Positions 17,101 through 30,396 of a stretch of DNA of 64,000 nt are shown here, piece by piece (the stretch's first letter is position 1; each line of letters begins with the position of its first letter). The notes under the pieces were generated by a model. That model saw only the letters and a program-made list of their open reading frames with translations. It was not told the DNA's origin and did not search any database. The position numbers and the translations under genes were made by a program. This DNA comes from Lingula anatina (Eukaryota > Brachiopoda > Lingulata > Lingulida > Lingulidae): positions 1 to 64,000 of the forward strand of contig NW_019775952.1 in NCBI RefSeq assembly GCF_001039355.2. Direction: 5' to 3'.

Positions 17101-20100
17101 CTTGTAGGCCTGGAAATGTACATATTTTGAACATTTTACAGCTAGGTATACCGTGTGTTGGAAAATGTCCCAAACTCCTATTTTCCTGTTTAAATACCAT
17201 GCACAGCAACACAATACTTGAAAAAAAATTATTATATATATTAAATAATACATCAAGGAATTCTGTGGTGCAATGTGCCACAAATAACTGTCTATAGCCC
17301 ATTACATGTTACATACATGTATATAATTCACATAGGGCATTTAAATTTTTGCTCAGTGCATATACGTGTACAGTACCTACCAATAATGCACAATAGTCAA
17401 AGAACCCAGTATCACTGAAAATGGCCACCATTACCATCATTCCAAACAGCAGTGACAATGTTTCTGTGTCAAGCCATGAGATTACGGTAGACATTGTTGG
17501 TCTCTAGATAGTAAAGTAAATGTGTGTTGCATTTTAGTCAATAGTTCTCATTACAGCTGACTCGGAACAGAAAGAATACACAATCATATAGTATATCATT
17601 ATGCAAAACAAACTGAAAAAGAACCCTTTATCCTTAAAATTTACTAAAAATTATTACGTTCTATCCAGGATGTAGTTTTTTTTTTAAAGCAGGCACAAAT
17701 ATTTCTTAATTGAAGTTTTCTGAAAATCAGTTGAATACGTGTTCATTTCACGGGGAATATACCTTTTTGCTTTGGCCCTCAAACAAATCTACTTTCAAAA
17801 GTAAACCAAATGAAAATTTTAGCTTTGTGTGTTTTAATATCTTTTTAATGAAAAGTTTTAATTTATATCTCACACACAATGTCAGGAGTTTATGAGAGAA
17901 TAGCTACCTCATTCATCGCAGACAACACAGCCAGGGCGGCCATTGATCCCATCATTGCCGCCAAGGTCCTGTGAACCAACTGGAAGAAATAAATTCCATT
18001 AAAAACTTTATAATTCTAAATTAAAGATAACATCACCATCTTGTTTTTGTCAAATAGTTAAAATAAAAAATCAGACACCAGAGGCAGATTCGTTACCGTA
18101 GCAACAATACCCACCTCAAACACAATGAGGACATAAACACCAAGTAGAACAATGGCCGCATATACCACAGCATTGTGGCTATCTGCTGGAAGTGTTAGAT
18201 AGGACAGAGACACAGGGACCCCATAGGCAGTGGTAGTGTTCAGCCTTAATTTGAATGGCCCCTCCTCACTAGAATATAATATCATGGCAAAAATAACAAT
18301 GTTATCTGTTTATTTTGAACTAAATATGATTGCGAGTTTATGCCACTATTATATTTCTTAATCATAAAAATAACCATTATGATATCTAATTTAAAAATTG
18401 TTCACAGAGTTCCAATTATCCATACACCCATTTTTGAGTAAGTACTTTCTAGTTTTTGAGTCACTTTAGGAATGGACATAAATAAAAAAGTTTAAATCAA
18501 AACTTTGAGAAAATAACAATTTGTGTTGGCAATAAAACAGAAATTTGCTGATATTTCCAGGAATTTTCATTTTTACATATTTTGCTTCAAATTATTAATA
18601 AATTTCTTCCAATCACTGTGAGCCTAAAACATATTTACTCCATCTTGTTTAAACTGCGTGTCAATTAAAATTAACAATATCTGAAGCTAATGAATAGATG
18701 TAATTGTAAAATGAAAAGTTATGTTACTAAAATATAATTATCATTTACAATTGACAACTGTTAGCAGTGCAAAATCATTGCCAAGTCTCATCTTGGAATG
18801 CTAGAAAATAAGGAACTTACTCAGGGCCTGTGAAGTCAAACAAATATGTATATTCTTCAGTTTCATAGGAAGCATTTTCCTTAGAAAGTATCAAAGTCTC
18901 CTGCTGGATAGCCGATGATTGCTGGAATATCATATATCATTTAAACATTTCACTGAAATTTGAGAAATTCCTTCCTGGAGTTTAGGAATGAAAAAAATCA
19001 ATAACATTGCACTACAGGTTAAATGGTAGACATATCTTTTCAATCCTGAAATAAAAATCAATTATACAGTTACAGTAGCCTCTGCAGAAATCAATGGCTC
19101 AAAACAATAATCCTATCCAAAAAAACAAATAAAAAAAAATAACTATGAATTTGTACTACACTCAGATCAAGTTTAGTCCAACAATCTTAAAGTTTTTTTT
19201 TGTGTGTGTGAATGGCATCTAAAAACCATCTAAAAACTTTCATCTTAACATTTCTTCAGTCATTCTTCAATCAACAGCTTAGTATTGAAATTGTTTTTTT
19301 TTTTTTTTTGGCTTCTAACACTGTCAGAATAAAGCTACTATGAACATCTCCACCATGTCCAGGTAAATATCTAAGTATCCGTCTATCTCCTGGACACAGG
19401 TTACCTATTCACCCTGATAGCCTCATGCCCTGAGGGATAACTCTAGACACATACAGCTACTAAAATACTGAAAGCAAACAATACCCATACAAGACAATGA
19501 CAGAAAAAACTTTGCTGGGGCTTTATCCATACCAGTTTGACCGCCGGTTTCTGAGTCCCATTGTCAAATGCAGCAGAGTTAGCCAACGTCAGTGTCATAT
19601 TGTTCTCGTAGTCTCCGTGGTCATCCAGGGCTTTAACAAAGGGTCCACTGATCATCACTTTCACTATGCTCTGACCCGCACCTGGAGTTATGTCCAAACC
19701 TGTAAATAGAAAGTTGAAAATATTTTAAAATGTGGATCAGGCAGATTCCATCTTCCAGCAATTACAAAATAACTCACATTTCTGCAGTTGGTTATACATA
19801 CTGGTAGTCTTACATTAACTTAATATCTTGCTATATACCTACTGGAATGGACTTGTGAGAGTCAGTTGAAAGGACTTCATTTTATGAAGATAAAGTAGAC
19901 ACACACTTACTTAATGGCTGGTAAGCCGATACTGAAAACTGATGTAGCTCCTCTTCATGTTCTTCAGATATGCCAACCCAGACCTTCAGATAAAGTTGAA
20001 GGAAAAAAACAACTAGTGAATGTATGTTTTCAATTAACAATTATGACTATAATTATGTCTGTATTAGCAATTTTCTTAAAATGTATGTTCAGATTTAAAT

Positions 20101-23100
20101 ATAATATTATATCATTCTATGACAAAATTGAAAATTTGTACCTGTCCTTAAACATAATGCACCTGTGAAATGTTATAGGTTGCAGGTCATATCTCCTTAC
20201 GTAACCATTATGTAAAAAAATAATGATATGAAATGAATAGCTGTTGAAATAAACTTTTTATTGATATGCAACATGTTGGTACTAGTATACATCTTGGTCA
20301 GTTAAGAAAATTAACCGTACCTCCCCACCCCCCCTCTTCAACCTTCAGCCTATCTTGAAAATACTTATCAAATTTTGATGCCCTTCCTTGGTAAAAAAAG
20401 TCAGTCTGACTGAAAATGAATCTATTTGATCTTTTAAATTACAACCATATCAAACTGATGCAGTTTTTACTTACAGAACACATGATTGTCGCTATAAAGA
20501 GCAGAGCAACTTTGATTTGCTTTAACTTCTCTCTGGTTGCTTTGGATGGTTGCCATGATTTTGATCTATCGGTATCTTCTTTTTGTGCATCTTGAATCAA
20601 GTTAGCAGTGGATCCATTGCTAATAATGGTGACTTCACTTTGTTGGCTGAAATTAAAATGTCACACAGAATTTTATAATGCACTGTAACTCTCTTTTTAT
20701 CATGGTTATTGGGGATTACATCATTTGCCTCAAGGAACTTCAAACAAACAAGTTAATAAACTCAACAGTCAAAAAATAAAGAACCATTTCACATCTACCA
20801 CAAAAAGGTCTCCTAAACAGTTATGACTGATAACCAGTGAACAACAGCAACAACCAAATACCAGTCAACAGTGCCACACTACCCACTATCAATATATCAG
20901 CAGCATGTAAAACATTCAGTTTTGCCACAATACAAATTTTCATTTTAAAGATAACCCTACTGACAGCATTCAAATATAGTGCTCTGTAAGCTGAGTCAGG
21001 ATTCCTTACTTTATTGACCAGGAGGGCATTAACTTCAAAATTCAACACACTAAATTTTCTATTAAAAAAGTACATGTTACTGAAACCCAAAGAATATGCT
21101 GCTCGTAGTCATATCTCACTGAAGCACAAGTAACTAATTGACTCACTCTGGAATAAGCAATATACAACCACCAATGGCCAGATTGGATTCCAGTCAGGTA
21201 TAGCTGGAGAAGTGTTGATATATATATATATATAATTTCTTTTTTTTTTTTTTGGCGGGGGGAGGGGGGCTGTTGTCGATGTTTCATGGCTATTCATCAT
21301 AACTGTTCGTTTCCTATTTAGTGGGCCTGGATAAGCAAGCCCCCTAAGCTGCTATGTAAGTATTTCACTTTTAGACTGGATTCCCATGCCTATAGATCGA
21401 TCCGCCTGGATTGGTCTGACTCCCTGAGAAGACTCACTAAATTGTTGTCAACTAACTGACTTAACTATCTGCCACGCCTACCAAATCAGCTAAGGGGTAA
21501 AGATAATTACCCCCTAACAGCTTTACTAGGCATGTCGACAGACATTTTAGCCTGTTAAGCTGATAACAATTTAGCGAGTCTCCCCTGGGAGATAGATCAA
21601 TCCAAATTTCCCTAGGAATGGTCCCTAATACCTTGTAGCCTCCGTGCTACCGTATTTGCTGTCCATTAGAGGTGTTTCTTCATTATTGTTACTCCTTATA
21701 CTTCCATAGCTGTCAACACTGTTGCCGCTGCTACCATTCTTAGTTGGAGCTCTCAGCTGGTGTATTTCCATACTCTCATCTTCTAGCCCTCTTAGCTGCC
21801 TGGAAAGATATAAAGAAAATTATATCATCATGATGACACCCTAGCCCTCTTAGCAACCTGGAAAAAATAAGAAAAAGTAATTGTTTTTATAAGGGTCATC
21901 TGAACTTCTCAGTAACCGTAAATGTTGAAAAGGAAAAAGAAGTTCTAACAAACACATAAGATGAAACTCATTATGACAATCAAACGGTCTTTACAATGAA
22001 GGCTCCAAACATTGTCACAATACATTCACTACAAAATACAAAGCACTATACCTATACCACTGTACAAGTCTTGCCATATGAAACTGACTGATGCCAACCT
22101 TGGGCTATAACCTACAAGCTTTTACACATTAACTTTGTCAAATGACAAAATGTATGGGTCTATATTTACATCATTTATTATCAAGATAACAGGAAAGTAT
22201 TGATATGTTATCTTCTTTTTTTGATAACAGTTACAGTATGTAAAATATAAATTTGTAGTATTACCCAATATTAGATTTTTGGACATGTAGATTAAATCAT
22301 ACAATCGAAATAATTATCTTTTCTCAATCCTACATTGGTTTATTGGTTTACTGAAGATAAATGATATCAACACATTACTGAGCTTTTTAAAGTTTACTCA
22401 ATCACTTTTGCAGATAATAAAAGACAATATGCAGCAAATGACGTTTGTTAGGATTTAATTTACTACACATCATAATACCTGAAATAAGAAAATTCTCCTT
22501 TTAAAGGGGCACTCTTTGTCAGTCTTAATATCCTGCAAAGGTTCTTTAGAATCTCTTCCCACTTCACACCTTAAAAACTATAAAATCCCTTGTTTTCAAT
22601 AGCTCCTTCTGAACTGACAAGAAAACATGGCGTTTTAAATGACTGATAAGTCATTTAGATCTAAATTGACCACTTAAAAAAAAGGAAGTAAACATAGAAT
22701 CCAAAATTAATATTGAGCAGGCTAAGCAATGATCGATTCATGAGAAGTACAAAATTGTTTCTTTCCCCAAGGAAATTCATTTTGGCAGGTAAGTCCAGTA
22801 GTGACTACCTATACATATGTTAAAGAACAATACTGTTAGTAATCATGTTTTAATCATCAGGAAAAGATTATTATCAACATTTCAATTGTTACAGAAGCTC
22901 ATGTGCAATTAGGGTATCGGGGGGGGGGGGGTTGTGATTTGTCATAGAAGTGTTTTCATAATTAATATATTATTCAGTGGGACACATACCCATGTACCTT
23001 TCAAAAAACTTTGTCTCTTCTACTAGTAATTTTAATTTTACTGATTCAGTTCAAGCAAATAAGGAGTTGAAATTTTCTCTGCTTTGAGGAATAATATACA

Positions 23101-26015
23101 TATACATGAAAAGAAGAAAGTCGCAGAGTGGGAAGAATTCTGTCATATGGTGATAAAATACTATGAAATACCATAATAAATAGCAAATAATATGAATTTG
23201 TCAGCTACTGAGCACTGATGTTTCTGTGGAAATCACTTGCAAGGTACATTTTTGCACTGTCACCAATCACATGCACATAAGAAGATAAGAAAATCTCCTG
23301 ATCACTCAATGCCTCTTGTCTTTCACGTGCAATACTTCCTCAAATGGGGCTTTTCCCAGGATTGGGGGTACACTGTACAGGTCATCCAAAATTACCACCT
23401 GTAATTTTCTGCAAACTTTCAGGGAGTGTAAGTATGCCTAAAGCCGTCATATTAAAAAAAAAAAAAAAAAAAAAATGATGGCTAGACAGTTCACTTGGAA
23501 AACCCTTGTCCTCGAACTCATAGCCTTGATAGAAGCAATCATGATCATCAAATAGATATAATATTTTGACTCTCAACACAAAGTAATTAGCCAGTTCAGA
23601 GGAATTATTTTGGACATCAGACAACTACGACATCAACATCACTGCAAATACACAATGATGTTGGGATTTACATTAATTTAATAAATTTATCCTGGGGAAA
23701 GCAAAAATTTGCCATCATCTCATAAACAGCACTGGGTTAATCATTCACATTAATAGGTAAAATGATAAGAGGATCAAAATTGTTAAATAATTTTATATTT
23801 ACCCTCAAATGATAAAAGGAACAAGTAGTAAGACTGCTATATAACTAAAGGTATATAATTATTATATGACCCAACCCCTGCAACTCTTGCATTATGATCA
23901 TCTACATATTAATCCTGATCAAAGCTGTTCCTAAAAATAATTTTTATTGGCTTTTTGTAATGTTAATTTTATGACAGTCAAAACACAAGGGAGGGTCCAG
24001 TGGTGTACGTAACCTTAGTACAGAGACAGAGCAACCGACCCCAATTCTGAGCACACTGCAATTTTTGTATGGAAATAAAATGCACTAAGTAATGGTTTGG
24101 TGAAGTGGCAAAAATTTACAACTTATCCTAGGTAAAAAAATTAAACTAGCCTTTAGTTCTATAACACTGTGTCCTTAAAGTCATTTCTAAATTCCACAAT
24201 GAAAACATGTTTAAAAGCATGAAGTTTTTCTTTGTTTTGAGTAATATGCTATACCAGCAGCCCAATTTCAAAACATTTTACCTATCAAACCATCCACTTC
24301 CTGAGAATTTATACACGGAAGTGTCCATGCCTTTTTAGAGAATTATTATCTGGACAATCCCTGATATAGACAATCCCCAACTTCAATATTTCTTGTGCTT
24401 TGCAATATATTGCTTATCTTATGAACAAGGCATATCCAGATTCTGTCTACCATGTGAATGTGTATTGACAGCATGTGTGACTATAAAGCAGGTCAGTCAA
24501 TGAGGTACAGGTACATACAGGTAATAAACACAGAGAGCATTCACATCAAGGTAACAACAGTTCACCACTTATGTAAGTCACAGTCACATGAGAAATCCAA
24601 GGACATCTGACTAAATCATACGCTTTATCTTTATACTGGGGTAGCACAGGCAATTTTTTTCTCTTAGCCAAATCACTACTTTTTAATTTTTTCTCCAAAT
24701 GATTTAAATTTAACTAAAACAAGTCAAACCAACCAGTTTTTGTTTAGCCAAATTGAGTCAGTTTTACCATTTGTCTAAATTGGCGAGTGTTAGCGCTATC
24801 CCAGATTATACGATTTAGAGATATATATTTTTCCAATTTTAAAGCATAATACTAGAAGTGGTAGAGGCTTTAAAGGAAAACACCACAGCTACAGTAGATG
24901 ATTTTTCCGTATTCTGTGAAACCTAGGGGGCACCCTTTAAATATTAATTGTTCCCTCCCTGCCTTCATTATCTCAGGTAATTGGTGCATTTTTCACACCT
25001 TTCAGGAAAAAGGGAACCAGTCCCTGATCTGACTGATAGAAATAAAGTGAATATATGTACATGTATGTGTTGATGACTTCATTTCATAGTCTTTTATATT
25101 ACTTCTTGTACTTTGTCAAGTTTGCCCTTTGAATAATCATATTCTATATCCATATATTGTAGCATTCAATCAATTTTTTGCTTCTTTATTATTAGTAACT
25201 TTTGTCTCAGAAAAAATTTTTCCAAAGCAGAAAACAAAAGCAATAAAAAATCACAATAAAAAGTTGTAGTCAATGTCTTAATTCAACTTTATGGACCAAT
25301 TTGTGTACCCTATTTAGAAGGAAAACTGAAGAGCTTAAGTTAGAAAAAAAGGGGTGTCATTTTTCACTTTTTTTGATATATATGAAAAAATAGGAAGTTT
25401 TAAAGAGGAAAACAGATCTTATGGAGGACAAAAACTAATATGTCCAACATGTCCCTCATTTACTTAAATTGGTTACACAAGTTAGCACTCATAACATGCT
25501 CTTCTTATAAAATGCTGACTGTTTAAGTAAACAAACTGTAAGGCAGATACAGAAACTTTTTCCTTTCAACCTGTGCCTATTCTTCCTACAAACATAAGCA
25601 CATCTTACATGTTTATATGTTAACCTCACTTTAGAGACATTGAATAAATATTTATATTCACAGTAATAAAAATTTAATGCATTTTCAAACTACTTACATC
25701 GAAAAAGGTACATGCAACCTCTCACAACCTGATCAGCTGTTCGCCAGTCAAAATCTTACTATATAGGCTATGAAACTGTTTGTGTTTATCTTTTATCTAT
25801 GTTGACAAAGTTGCCATTGTGACCTGAATTTGTAAAGGCTGTTTGTGCATTTTTCCTCAGATGAAATAATCGCAGGATTCTGAAAAACTTATGCAACTAC
25901 CAGGCAATTAAAACTTAATTTAAACTGCTACTGTAACATCACCTTGGTCTCATAAATATGTAAAATTCTGCAAAAGATATTATGTTCTATCCATATATAT
26001 ATTATTTATATATAT

Positions 26016-26047
<32 letters not shown>

Positions 26048-27359
26048 CAAGGTACTACACCTTGCAATTTAAAAATCCTTTCTCATTTAATACATTTAAA
26101 ACAAATAATACCAAATAACCAAAACACATATGAAGTGGTCATACTCACTGAAAAAAAAATGTCAAAAAGGGAAAAAGACTATGCACTTATGTGATACATG
26201 TACCTATATTGACAATCTACTATAAGTTTACAGATAAGAAGAAATCACTTCTTGACTGTGTCCCACTATATAACCCTCAAGCGGCGGCATCTTATCTTCT
26301 GTGCCACATACATGTAGAACCATGTAGGAGCACGCTGTGCCCACTGGTCACATGATAGGGTCCAGATCTGATAAAGACTTGTCTGAAGGCATTGCCAATC
26401 CAATCTAATTATCTGGATTGTAGTTTTTGAAGACTAGAATTGAGTGTCACAGCCAGTGATTTTTTGACATAATATACTTTAAATTTATTACCTATAAAAA
26501 CAGGTCTTGATCTTTATTATTTTTTTTTTTGAAGGGGGGCTATTAGAAAGTTACTCTTACTGCTTTATGTCTACTTTACAAGAGGTTTTCAATTCAATGA
26601 AAATAATATAGTTAATCAAGTTCCCTTGCCATTTCTTTTTTATTCATATGGAGTTCATCCAACCATTTTAACTCAGTCTTCTCTGACACCTGTGTCTGAT
26701 TCCATTTTTTGATATTATGAAGTTATAAGATTTTGAACATGCACCTGTAAGCTCAATTAAATAAATAAGATTTAAAATGATGACAATTTCTTGGTAGACT
26801 TTTAAATGCATTCTTTCAGCTAATACAACTAACTCAAGCCCTTCTTTTTGTATTTTGAAACAAAGATGGGGCAAATCCCCCAAGAAAAATAAATGTGATA
26901 TCAAGTTAACTATTCACAAGGAATACAACAGTAAGTTTCTTTTAATTCATTCAAATTTGGAAAACATTGTTTCTATTTTCTGGAAGATGTGACTAATAAT
27001 TTCTAGTAAATATCACCATATGATGAAATTTCAAACACTGCCATGCCCAATATATATAGCATTGTACAAAAAATTTCAACAAAAACCTTGAGTCATCTTC
27101 AGTTTTAAAAAGACTGGTGATTACCATGGCAACCCAAGACCACCCACAGTGATCAGCAGAGGGCCACGCCATGCAGACAAGTCTACTGTCTGTGCATCAA
27201 GCCATGAATAATCATGACATGCACAATTTTCATTAAAAAAATAAACATTTGTGTGTTTGTGTGTGCACTCATATACACGAGTACAATTTGTAAGCTCACT
27301 TACCTTGCTAATGGAGCAACAAGTTTCAATATGTCTGAAGGTTCTTTCCCCCGATTCAT
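11141..27359 (-). CDS. OCA2: P protein (OCA2-like) melanosomal anion/proton transporter
   Basis: Nineteen coding exons on the minus strand: 27359-27304, 21799-21632, 20646-20475, 19983-19911, 19699-19533, 18921-18821, 18268-18115, 17979-17908, 17503-17381, 17109-16985, 15953-15815, 15543-15408, 15169-15025, 14761-14710, 14488-14380, 13594-13467, 13230-13066, 12339-12252 and 11228-11141. All are in phase except the last junction, where an exon holding the family's NGTLIGASAN motif is expected and not found. Hallmarks are [69 protein letters not shown] and a C-terminal GWNG. The protein is a 12-TM ion transporter family member acting in melanosome or lysosome-related organelle membranes. Near residue 59 an EETPLM motif fits the acidic dileucine sorting signal, at the place where human OCA2 has ENTPLL. 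The start exon was chosen for its ATG after an in-frame stop, strong AG|GTAAGT donor and correct phase. The model is 752 residues without the missing exon. Confidence 0.9.
11278..11560. repeat. Tandem duplication of a ~145-bp unit in the last OCA2 intron
   Basis: The string TAGGTCAAAGGTCAATTTCAAGG and about 100 bp after it occur at 11292 and again at 11436 in direct orientation, with an ambiguous base (n) at 11527 in the second copy. The duplication sits in the interval where the penultimate OCA2 exon should be. Confidence 0.75.
12590..13050 (-). repeat. AT-rich dispersed repeat in OCA2 intron
   Basis: On the minus strand the block runs from TTGGCAAGGTTAAGATCTGCC through TTTGTTCGTCACTAGCC and TTTTCAGGATAGGG to an extended TTAATTAA-rich tract. 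Its layout resembles the plus-strand block at 37160-37590 (GCCTAACTCAAAAAGTTAAG, TTTTCAGGATAGGTCGG, TTAATTAA tract). I infer one old family, but the similarity is weak. Its left part closely abuts the coding exon 13066-13230. Confidence 0.35.
21374..21625. mobile_element. ATCGATC-family palindromic element abutting the OCA2 exon 2 donor
   Basis: The ends are GACTGGATTCCCATGCC and CTAGGAATGGTCCC. Internally ACTCACTAAATTGTTGTCA and TGATAACAATTTAGCGAGT form opposing arms, with TAATTACCCCCTAACAGCT between them. The element stops a few bases from the minus-strand donor GT at 21631-21630, so bases from about +6 of the intron are transposon-derived. Confidence 0.7.
21800..27303 (-). other. First coding intron of OCA2 (5.5 kb)
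   Basis: No exon is recognised between the start exon and exon 2. The interval holds homopolymer runs (G at 22920-22931, A at 23454-23475, T at 26517-26530) and an AT dinucleotide stretch at about 25995-26047. A minus-strand open frame at 23382-23624 runs through the A/T homopolymer and has no family resemblance, so I do not call it. Confidence 0.5.
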
Positions 27360-30300
27360 TTCAAACTTGCTATTAGACTAACAGCTCTTGCAAATTTTCA
27401 AAGAACTATTAGCTATGGGAGAACAGTGAACTAGAAATCACTGGCTGTATGCACAGGCATGCTCACACCTCCCCTAACACCTTGCCAAGTAAGGCAAAGA
27501 CAGTCTCATGATTGTTTCTTAATAAATCAATTTTCCTCTTCTAAAACCATGATTAATATTCTATTCCTTTTTCGCAAAACAATAATAAATCAGTCTCATC
27601 AGTATCATGTGATTGGTACAAAAGAGGTCACTAACTCCCACTTGGTGAGCTACAACAGAAAGTATTCACCTGATGAAACTGGGTTGTAGTTTTGCTTCAC
27701 AAACATGTCAGACAATGGAAGAATAACTGCCCACATGACTGTCTGGAGGCTAAAACTAGAATGTTTCAGCCCTATCTTGACAACTAAAGTGACAAATGCG
27801 ACTGGACAAGAACCTCATCACCTTGTGGACAGCCTACTAAGACCATGGCATTGGGGAGGTGTGTCTCAGACTGGGTTCCCATACCTAGAGTGATCTTACA
27901 GGGTCGATCCATCTCCGAAGGATTTCTTGCTAAACTGCTTTCAGCCTTTAAGCGGCTTAGATGTCTGAAAGGCCTATACTGAAGCCCGTAAACAATAATT
28001 AATTACCCCCTAGCAGCTGTAAAAGGTGTGACAGACATCTAATAGGCTGACTGTAATTTAGCAAGAATCCCAATGAAGATAGATTGATCCACAGTTAGTA
28101 CGACAGGGTCTGGGAATGGTCTCTTACTCGGACCAGCTTGAACCCTGTGCATGTGTGATTCTGCTTACTAGTAAGTGGAACCTTTCTAATCACAGGGCAA
28201 AGATAATAAATCAGCATGAAAGTTTCAACTAGTACTGAACAGCTAGACAGAGCACAAAGGTTTTTCTTCACTTTCATTTCTTTTATTAATTTCAGCACAG
28301 CCTGATTACATCACTGGTATAATGTTAGATTTATAATTTCCTTGCTTAAAAAATAACAGACCTAAACAAAACCTGCAGCAGAAATGGCTCAGTGTGCAAA
28401 ATGTTAGAAGAAAATTAAGTGCATGACCTTATAGACCTGCTTGGTTGGAGTGCAGGTAAAAACTGACTGCCTGAGCAGTGTTTTACTGTACTTGGCCAAT
28501 GCAAGGACCAACAATATTCCTCAAAGTTCTAGACACAATAGAACCTTCACAAGAACTGACATCAAAAACAATTTGATTTATTTATCTATCTACTAGTGAT
28601 ATACTCTTAAATGAAGGTCTTTTTAATTGAAGACCCTGTATCATTTAGGGGCTTGAAGGGCAGACTGGTATAATTGCTATTACAGTCCCTGCTCATTTAC
28701 CTTAATTAAGGTGGACACACTTAAGATCAATGACCCATTCACAAAAGAAGACAACTATAGTGTGCTGATAACAGGTTGGTGTTGAAAGGATGTGGTAAAT
28801 GGTGTAATTTTGCTATTCAGCCTATTTATTAAGTGGTCAGGGTTTTACTTAATTTTTATAGGTGGAGAAATGACAGTATTGTTCTGTAGCTGCTCATGTT
28901 AATTCTGTTCTGTACAAACTGAAATTCTTTTCTCTCTCTCAATTAACTTAAAAAAGCACTAGTATACATGTACTACATGTATATAGGTTTAACAGTAAAT
29001 TTCAGTTACAATGTTGCAAAAACAATAACCAGTGAATTCCCCAAATATCTAAAACATAGGTTATCATATACAAAAAAAAAATATATATATATATGTATCC
29101 AATAAATACAGAGAATTTTTGAATGCTGAATAATTAATGCATAATTTTTACAAAATTATACAGACAAGTAGGCCTACCTTTATCAGTGATATATGGACAT
29201 AAACTTCTCCCTATCATATTTCAGGTGCCCAAAGGCATCCTGCATCCTTAGTATGTACTACATTGTAACCCCAAGACATGCAAGTTACATCAACTGTTAA
29301 CTACATACATGTATATATAATTGGCTTGAAGTCATGTGAAGAAAATGTGATTTAAGTACTGGTTCTGTGTAGTACTAGAATATACATCTACAGGGTGTTT
29401 TGTGCTAGAAAGTTGGTTGTTTAGTTAATGCAAAATATGTTTATAATGAAAGTATAATCTTTGCAAATAAAATGCATTGAACACATACAGTGTACTAATA
29501 TTGTCTCTTTATAATACTTACAATGTGTATCAAATTCAATACATGTATCAAGAATCGTATCAATTTATATTTGAATTTTGGAAACTCGCCATGGACAAAA
29601 TGTGAAAACATAAAATTTTCTACCTTGTACTTTACGTTTTGCCTATACAGTTTAAAAATGACTAAAAAAATAGTTTCGTTTTCTTTAACTTAATTTATTA
29701 CGAAAATGACGAAAAATTCGCAAAATAAAATTAAAAAAAAAAAAAATAAATAAAAATGAAACCTTTTCATTAGTTTGACATTTCTATATGAAAGAAATAC
29801 TGTAATAAAGGTTCAGTTTCTTTTTCGTTTTTATTCTCTACTTGGACACAAGGGTATAGCTGCACCACGGGCCAGTTCTCGCACACATACGCGTATTTAA
29901 CGATTCTCGCAGTCAGCAATGCAGCTTTTTTAGACTCTGTAATCATTTAACTTATCTGGTTGTATGATAATGATCCCAATCATGGCAAACGATAAAATAG
30001 AGATAATGAGGATCATTGCAAGTCAATATCTAACTTACCTCCCAAAACATTATTTTCTTTCCGTTAGTCTTCCAATTTCCTCAGTAGACTTTACACCGCA
30101 ACTTGTTTGGTCATGTGATGGAACATGGCAGTATCGGTGTCGACCTGTTTACCCATTTTAAGTGGACAGATCCACTAAAAAGGAAGGGGTGATTTTATCA
30201 CGATATTTGCATCTCCCTAAAATATTTTCAAATATATACTTTTTAAAACTTGAAAAACAATAACAAAAATTTCTCGATTATAAAAGTGAAATATGATAGC

Positions 30301-30396
30301 AAAGATAAAATCATCTTTAAAATTTTTGATACACTCAATTTTACCGTTTTGTAGGTAGATCCCCAACATCGGAAAAGTTCATGCAGCAAAACAAAG
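27360..30396. other. Divergent intergenic region between OCA2 (-) and TFIIIA (+)
   Basis: This interval should contain the promoters and 5' UTRs of both genes. No coding exon is seen. It includes the palindromic element at 27869-28121 and an (AT)n run near 29072-29092. ATTTGCAT, an octamer-type sequence, occurs at 30205-30212, about 190 bp upstream of the TFIIIA start codon; functional use is not shown by the sequence. Confidence 0.5.
27869..28121. mobile_element. ATCGATC-family palindromic element
   Basis: The ends are GACTGGGTTCCCATACC and TCTGGGAATGGTC. Opposing inner arms TTTCTTGCTAAACTGC and TAATTTAGCAAGAATCCC flank a core AATTAATTACCCCCTAGCAGCT. The architecture matches the element at 21374. 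Confidence 0.7.

Noticed and set aside
21109-21300. Overlapping minus-strand frames with poly-Lys next to an AT/T-run
   Set aside because: They are translations of a homopolymer and a (TA)n run in an OCA2 intron.
23382-23624. 80-codon minus-strand frame in OCA2 intron 1
   Set aside because: It runs through a homopolymer, has no recognisable motif and does not fit the phase of the flanking OCA2 exons.
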